Of a stretch of DNA of 7,934 nucleotides, positions 4,483 through 7,934 are shown piece after piece. The stretch is from Gp6-AA40 sp046765795 (lineage in GTDB: Bacteria; Acidobacteriota; Vicinamibacteria; Vicinamibacterales; UBA2999), in NCBI GenBank assembly GCA_046765795.1, contig JBKPRH010000264.1:1-7934 (forward strand), written 5' to 3'. The notes below the pieces were generated by a model, which worked only from the letters and a program-made list of their open reading frames with translations, did not search any database and was not told the DNA's origin. Position 1 is the first letter of the stretch. Every line of letters starts with the position of its first letter. Position numbers and translations under genes: made by a program.

Positions 4483-5887
4483 CGATCGCCTTGACGATGT
4501 CCTCGACGACCTTCTTCGCGTCGCCGAACACCATCATCGTCTTGTCCAGGTAGAAGAGCGGATTGTCGATGCCCGCATAACCCGATGCCATCGAGCGCTT
4601 GTTGACGACGACGGTGCGCGCTTTGTGTGCTTCGAGGATGGGCATCCCGTAGATCGGGCTGCCTTTCTGTTCGGCGAGTGGATTGACGACGTCATTCGCG
4701 CCCAGGACGAAGGCGATGTCAGCAGCACCGAAATCGCCGTTGATGTCTTCCATCTCGGCGACCTGGTCGTACGGCACTTCCGCTTCGGCGAGCAGCACGT
4801 TCATGTGGCCAGGCATACGGCCGGCGACTGGATGGATGGCGTAGCGAACGTTGATGCCCTTGGCGATCAGCTTCTGCGCCATCTCCTTCACCGCGTGCTG
4901 CGCGCGCGCGACGGCAAGACCGTATCCCGGAATGATGATGACGTTCTCCGCGTTGCCGAGCAGGAACGCGACGTCCTCCGCTGACCCCGACTTCACCTGC
5001 TTCTGTTCGGCCGCGGCTGTGGTGCCTTCAGCAGCGCCGAATCCACCGAGGATGACGCTGATGAACGAACGGTTCATCGCCTTGCACATGATGTACGACA
5101 GGATCGCGCCTGACGATCCGACCAGCGATCCCGCGACGATGAGCAGTGGGTTGTTCAGCGAGAAGCCGATGCCGGAGGCCGCCCAGCCTGAGTAGCTGTT
5201 CAACATCGAGATGACGACCGGCATGTCGGCGCCGCCGATCGGGATGATGATCAGCACGCCGAGGACGAAGGCGATCACCGTCATGATGATGAACGGTGGC
5301 CAGTGAGTCCCAGGCGCAGCCACGACGAAGAGCAAGCCGAACGCGATCATGACGATCGCCATGATCAGGTTGAGGATGTGTTGACCCTTGAACACCATCG
5401 GCGCGCTCGAGAACAGCCGCAGTATCTTGCCGAGCCCAGCCAGCTTGCCGAACGCGATCACTGATCCGGAGAACGTCATCGCGCCGACGAACGTGCCGAT
5501 GAACAGCTCGACGCGATTGCCGGCGGGAACGGGATCCGTGATGCCGAATGCCCCAGGATTGTTGACGACCGCGATCGCGATGAGCACCGCCGCGAGGCCA
5601 ACCAGCGAGTGCATCGCCGCGACGAGCTCGGGCATCTGCGTCATCTCGACGCGCTTCGCAACCAGCCATCCGACGATGCCGCCGACAACCAGCGCGACCA
5701 GGGTCAGATCGACGCGGCGGGTAATGATCAGGGTTGTGGCGACGGCGATCGTCATCCCGGCGATGCCGAAGCGATTGCCGCGGCGAGCCGAGAGCGGGCT
5801 GGAGAGACCTTTGAGAGCGAGGATGAACAGCACGCTCGCCACGAGATAGATGAGCGCGATGACGTTGGGGGACAAGGTATCGATCAC
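4478..5887 (-). CDS. pntB: NAD(P)+ transhydrogenase, beta subunit (membrane and NADP-binding domains)
   Basis: The 469-aa protein, of normal family length, carries most of the membrane domain (about residues 1-275, roughly nine helices) and the NADP(H)-binding domain III (about 290-469). The membrane part includes MTQMPELVAAMHS with His93, equivalent to the proton-channel histidine (E. coli beta-His91). It also has the hallmark GGADMPVVISMLNSYSGW (218-235), and SLNN at 243-246. Domain III has GYGLAVARAQ (321-330), HPVAGRMPGHMNVLLAEA (352-369), GAND (397-400) and NKRSMASGYAGIDNP (429-443), all intact. With PntAA and PntAB it couples proton entry to hydride transfer from NADH to NADP+ in the inner membrane, supplying NADPH. 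The start is a GTG overlapping the TGA of pntAB (GTGA), so translation is probably coupled. No key residue is missing. Confidence 0.98.
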   Translation of the reverse strand: MIDTLSPNVIALIYLVASVLFILALKGLSSPLSARRGNRFGIAGMTIAVATTLIITRRVDLTLVALVVGGIVGWLVAKRVEMTQMPELVAAMHSLVGLAAVLIAIAVVNNPGAFGITDPVPAGNRVELFIGTFVGAMTFSGSVIAFGKLAGLGKILRLFSSAPMVFKGQHILNLIMAIVMIAFGLLFVVAAPGTHWPPFIIMTVIAFVLGVLIIIPIGGADMPVVISMLNSYSGWAASGIGFSLNNPLLIVAGSLVGSSGAILSYIMCKAMNRSFISVILGGFGAAEGTTAAAEQKQVKSGSAEDVAFLLGNAENVIIIPGYGLAVARAQHAVKEMAQKLIAKGINVRYAIHPVAGRMPGHMNVLLAEAEVPYDQVAEMEDINGDFGAADIAFVLGANDVVNPLAEQKGSPIYGMPILEAHKARTVVVNKRSMASGYAGIDNPLFYLDKTMMVFGDAKKVVEDIVKAIE

Positions 5888-6201
5888 TTCTTGCCGCCCT
5901 TGGTGTCCTTCTTCTTGAACATCTCCAGCATCCGTTCGGTCACGAGAAATCCGCCGAACGTGTTGATGGCGACGAGCGCAACGGCCACCGCTCCGAGGAT
6001 GCTGCCGCGATCGATCACTCCGGATCCAGCGGCGAGGATCGCGCCGACGATGATCACCGAGCTGATGGCGTTGGTGACGCTCATCAGCGGCGTGTGCAGC
6101 GCGGGCGTCACGTGCCAGACGACGTGATAGCCGACGAAGATGGCCAGCACAAAGACCATCAGATTCGTGATGAGAGGATCAACCGTGATTCCGTGGGCCA
6201 C
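5884..6201 (-). CDS. pntAB: NAD(P)+ transhydrogenase, small membrane alpha-2 subunit
   Basis: This 105-aa protein has three hydrophobic helices (about 10-29, 43-60 and 66-86). It is the N-terminal part of transhydrogenase domain II, here encoded as a separate subunit as in Rhodospirillum rubrum and unlike the fused PntA of E. coli. Family signatures are GYHVVWHVTPALHTPLMSVT (24-43), NAISSVIIVGA (44-54) and INTFGGFLVTERMLEMFKKK (79-98). The lysine-rich tail should face the cytoplasm. The start codon is GTG at 6199-6201, 12 bases after the pntAA stop, and its AGGAG site overlaps that stop. It completes the proton channel with PntB. Confidence 0.97.
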   Translation of the reverse strand: MAHGITVDPLITNLMVFVLAIFVGYHVVWHVTPALHTPLMSVTNAISSVIIVGAILAAGSGVIDRGSILGAVAVALVAINTFGGFLVTERMLEMFKKKDTKGGKK

Positions 6202-6210
6202 GTCAGCTCG

Positions 6211-6215
6211 CTCCT
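6211..6215 (-). promoter_or_regulatory. Shine-Dalgarno site of pntAB overlapping the pntAA stop
   Basis: On the minus strand AGGAG lies 9 bases before the GTG start of pntAB and shares two bases with the TAG stop of pntAA (6214-6216). This arrangement fixes the GTG as the start and suggests re-initiation by ribosomes finishing pntAA. Confidence 0.7.
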
Positions 6216-7329
6216 AGCTTTTGACCACCGCGCCGTCGATGCAGACGAGCGTGGCCGCAACGATCTCGTCCGACCGGTCCATCGTCAAGGCACCGGTTTT
6301 GGGATCGGCCAGTAGGGCCGTGAAATTCAGCAGATTGCGCGCATACAGCGCGCTGGCGTCGGCGGCCAGCGAGGCTGGAAGATTCGACGGTGCGACGATC
6401 TTCACGTTGTGACGGACGACGGTCTCGTCCTTGACGCTCAGCGGGCAATTGCCGCCCTGACGCACCGCGAGATCGACGATGACCGAGCCGGGCTTCATGC
6501 CTTTGACGGTTTCTTCAGGCACGAGAACTGGCGCCGGCCGACCCGGAATCAGCGCCGTCGTGATCACGATGTCGGCGGCCTTGGCGCGTTCGGCAATGAG
6601 CGCCGACTGCCGGCGTTTGTAGTCGTCGCTCATCTCGCGCGCGTAGCCGCCGGCACTGGCCTGAGCCTGACGCTCTTCGTCGGAGAGCGCGACCTCGACG
6701 AACTTCGCGCCCAGCGATTCGACCTGCTCCTTCACGTCGGGCCGTACGTCGAAGGCTTCGATGACCGCCCCGAGCCGCTTTGCGGTGGCGATCGCCTGAA
6801 GTCCCGCGACGCCGGCGCCGAGCACCAGGACGCGTGCGGCCTTCACGGTGCCAGCCGCGGTCATCAGCATCGGCATGAAGCGGCCGTACTCGTAGGCGCC
6901 GACGATGACGGCTTTGTAGCCGGCGATGTTGGCCTGGGACGACAGCACGTCCATGGTCTGCGCGCGTGTGATGCGCGGCAGCCGTTCCATGGCAAACGCT
7001 GTGACGCCAGTCGCGGCGAGGTCCGACAGATCCTCGTGCGGCGAGAGCAGGCCGACGAGGATGCTTCCTCGGCGCAATTGCGGCAGTTCCGAGGGCTCAG
7101 GCCGCGCGACCTTGAGCACGATGTCGGACTGGCCGTAAACGTCGGCGGCGCAGCCGATCGTTGCGCCGGCGGCGATGAATTCGGAATCGGGAATGCTGGC
7201 GCCGCTGCCGGCGCCCTTTTGGACCAGGATGGAGTGGCGGCCACCGGCGGTGAATTTCTTCACCGTTTCCGGGGTGGCCGCCACACGTGTCTCGCCCGGA
7301 CTGGTTTCGGCCGGGATGCCGATGCGCAT
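6214..7329 (-). CDS. pntAA: NAD(P)+ transhydrogenase, alpha-1 subunit (NAD(H)-binding domain I)
   Basis: This 371-aa soluble subunit, peripheral on the cytoplasmic face, binds NAD(H) and passes hydride to NADP+ on PntB. The AlaDH/PNT N-terminal domain begins at once (MRIGIPAETSPGETRVAATPE, positions 1-21). RITRAQTMDVLSSQANIAGY (119-138) carries Gln132 of the family's active-site loop. The Rossmann core has VLVLGAGVAGLQA (167-179), with Asp194 of AFDVRP binding the NAD ribose. The family segment YAREMSDDYKRRQ (229-241) forms the mobile loop, and ITTALIPGRPAP (256-267), VIVDLAVRQGGNCP (283-296) and AADASALYARNLLNF (322-336) complete it. The distinction from alanine dehydrogenase rests on these motifs and on the pntAB-pntB neighbours. 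The ATG follows GAGGGG by 9 bases. It is the first gene of the operon. Confidence 0.97.
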   Translation of the reverse strand: MRIGIPAETSPGETRVAATPETVKKFTAGGRHSILVQKGAGSGASIPDSEFIAAGATIGCAADVYGQSDIVLKVARPEPSELPQLRRGSILVGLLSPHEDLSDLAATGVTAFAMERLPRITRAQTMDVLSSQANIAGYKAVIVGAYEYGRFMPMLMTAAGTVKAARVLVLGAGVAGLQAIATAKRLGAVIEAFDVRPDVKEQVESLGAKFVEVALSDEERQAQASAGGYAREMSDDYKRRQSALIAERAKAADIVITTALIPGRPAPVLVPEETVKGMKPGSVIVDLAVRQGGNCPLSVKDETVVRHNVKIVAPSNLPASLAADASALYARNLLNFTALLADPKTGALTMDRSDEIVAATLVCIDGAVVKS

Positions 7330-7338
7330 CGAGTTGAA

Positions 7339-7344
7339 CCCCTC
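7339..7344 (-). promoter_or_regulatory. Shine-Dalgarno site of pntAA
   Basis: On the minus strand GAGGGG lies 9 bases before the ATG at 7327-7329 and supports that start. Confidence 0.65.
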
Positions 7345-7383
7345 GGGTCGCGCCTGGAGTCAACTGCATGGCGCCCTAACTGA

Positions 7384-7392
7384 TTTTATATG
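7384..7392. promoter_or_regulatory. AT-rich patch, possible shared -10 element of divergent promoters
   Basis: TTTTATATG is the only AT-rich block in the 74-base gap between the divergent pntAA and SDR starts. Read on the minus strand it gives TATAAA-like hexamers, placing a start site about 50 bases before pntAA. Read on the + strand it gives TTTATA/TATATG, placing a start site only a few bases before the SDR ATG. I find no good -35 hexamer at the right distance on either strand, so this is a weak call. Confidence 0.3.
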
Positions 7393-7403
7393 ATGCACTA
7401 CCA

Positions 7404-7934
7404 ATGGATCTCGGACTGAGGGATAAAGTCGCGATCATCACTGGATCGAGTCGCGGTCTCGGCCTGGCCAGTGCGAAAGCATTGGCGGCGGAAGGCTGTC
7501 AGATCACGCTCTGCGGGCGCACCGAGGCGACGCTACTTGCGGCTGCACGAGAGGTGGCGAGCATAGCCGGTGGTGACGATCGCGTGCTCGCCGTGCGTGC
7601 CGATCTCACTCAGGCAGCGGGTGTGCAGCGCGTGATCGATGACACCGTCCAGCGCTTCGGTGGTCTCGACGTGCTCGTCAATAACATTGGCCTCGGGCGT
7701 GGCGGCGGACTGCTCGAAACGTCGGACGCCGAATGGCAAGAAGCGTTCGATCAGACGCTATTGCCCGCGGTGCGTGCTTCTCGTCTGGCAGTGCCCCACA
7801 TGACGCGCCGCGGCGGTGGCTCGATCATCATCATTGCGTCCGTGTTTGGCCGAGAAGCTGGCGGACGTATGACCTACAACGCGATCAAAGCGGCCGAGAT
7901 CAGCCTCGCGAAATCGCTGGCGCGACAACTCGCC
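7404..7934 (+). CDS. Short-chain dehydrogenase/reductase (SDR), cut by window end
   Basis: From the ATG at 7404 the frame is open for 177 codons to the last base of the window; the C-terminal third is outside. It is a classical SDR. The cofactor loop is TGSSRGLG (13-20), NNIG (93-96) replaces the usual NNAG, and the catalytic Ser146 (IIIIASVFG) is followed by YNAIK with Tyr158 and Lys162. Arg17 in the glycine loop and Arg39 after strand 2 (LCGRT) are marks of NADP(H)-preferring members. The position normally held by the catalytic Asn of the N-S-Y-K set is Thr118 (FDQTLLPAV). Substrate cannot be told; 3-oxoacyl reductases and polyol or alcohol dehydrogenases share this fold. There is no Shine-Dalgarno site before the ATG, and an AT-rich patch lies 12-20 bases upstream, so a leaderless transcript is possible. 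It is divergent from the NADPH-producing pnt operon. Confidence 0.92.
   Translation, partial: MDLGLRDKVAIITGSSRGLGLASAKALAAEGCQITLCGRTEATLLAAAREVASIAGGDDRVLAVRADLTQAAGVQRVIDDTVQRFGGLDVLVNNIGLGRGGGLLETSDAEWQEAFDQTLLPAVRASRLAVPHMTRRGGGSIIIIASVFGREAGGRMTYNAIKAAEISLAKSLARQLA

Noticed and set aside
6409..7383. Long + strand 324-aa frame opposite pntAA
   Set aside because: It is the antisense shadow of a highly conserved gene in GC-rich DNA, rich in His, Asp, Arg and Gly, with no domain signature.

Overview
The window is GC-rich bacterial chromosome with tightly packed genes. No tRNA, rRNA, transposase, integrase or phage gene is visible. The MacB-type permease tail ending in a YPALKAARIDPIDALRYE-like signature, the three-subunit transhydrogenase, the lysine-tailed VOC protein and the overall base composition fit a soil-type Gram-negative such as an Acidobacteriota (Vicinamibacteria-like) or Gemmatimonadota lineage. 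This placement is an inference from style, not from a marker gene.

Layout, left to right. (1) 1-200: the last part of an ABC-transporter permease of the MacB/FtsX type (+), meeting a convergent VOC/PhnB-like protein gene (213-731, -) at a perfect 9-bp hairpin that probably terminates both. (2) 881-2016: a patatin-like phospholipase gene (1008-1898, -) bracketed by two arrays of the same 21-bp repeat (core GTCGGTGC) in opposite orientation. One array covers the gene's stop codon and 3' flank; the other lies in its 5' flank. (3) 2017-2318: an intergenic stretch with no gene that I can support. (4) 2319-4474 (+): a compact three-gene operon of unrecognised proteins. It encodes a 128-aa beta-rich protein, a 424-aa secreted, probably outer-membrane beta-barrel protein, and a 160-aa inner-membrane protein. 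The first two genes overlap by 4 bases and the third follows after 15 bases. (5) 4478-7329 (-): a complete and apparently intact proton-translocating NAD(P)+ transhydrogenase operon, pntAA-pntAB-pntB, ending only 3 bases from the convergent unknown operon. (6) 7404-7934 (+): a short-chain dehydrogenase/reductase gene, divergent from pnt and cut by the window end. It has no in-window stop, so it is easy to miss.

How the genes relate. The pnt operon would use the proton-motive force to make NADPH. The divergent SDR has the sequence marks of an NADP(H)-preferring enzyme, so sharing a control region may be meaningful, though this is inference. The unknown trio looks like an envelope module with soluble, outer-membrane and inner-membrane components made together. 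It is the best candidate here for an undescribed system. The second candidate is the repeat-flanked patatin unit, whose 5' and 3' flanks are complementary to each other over a 31-base stretch with 3 mismatches.
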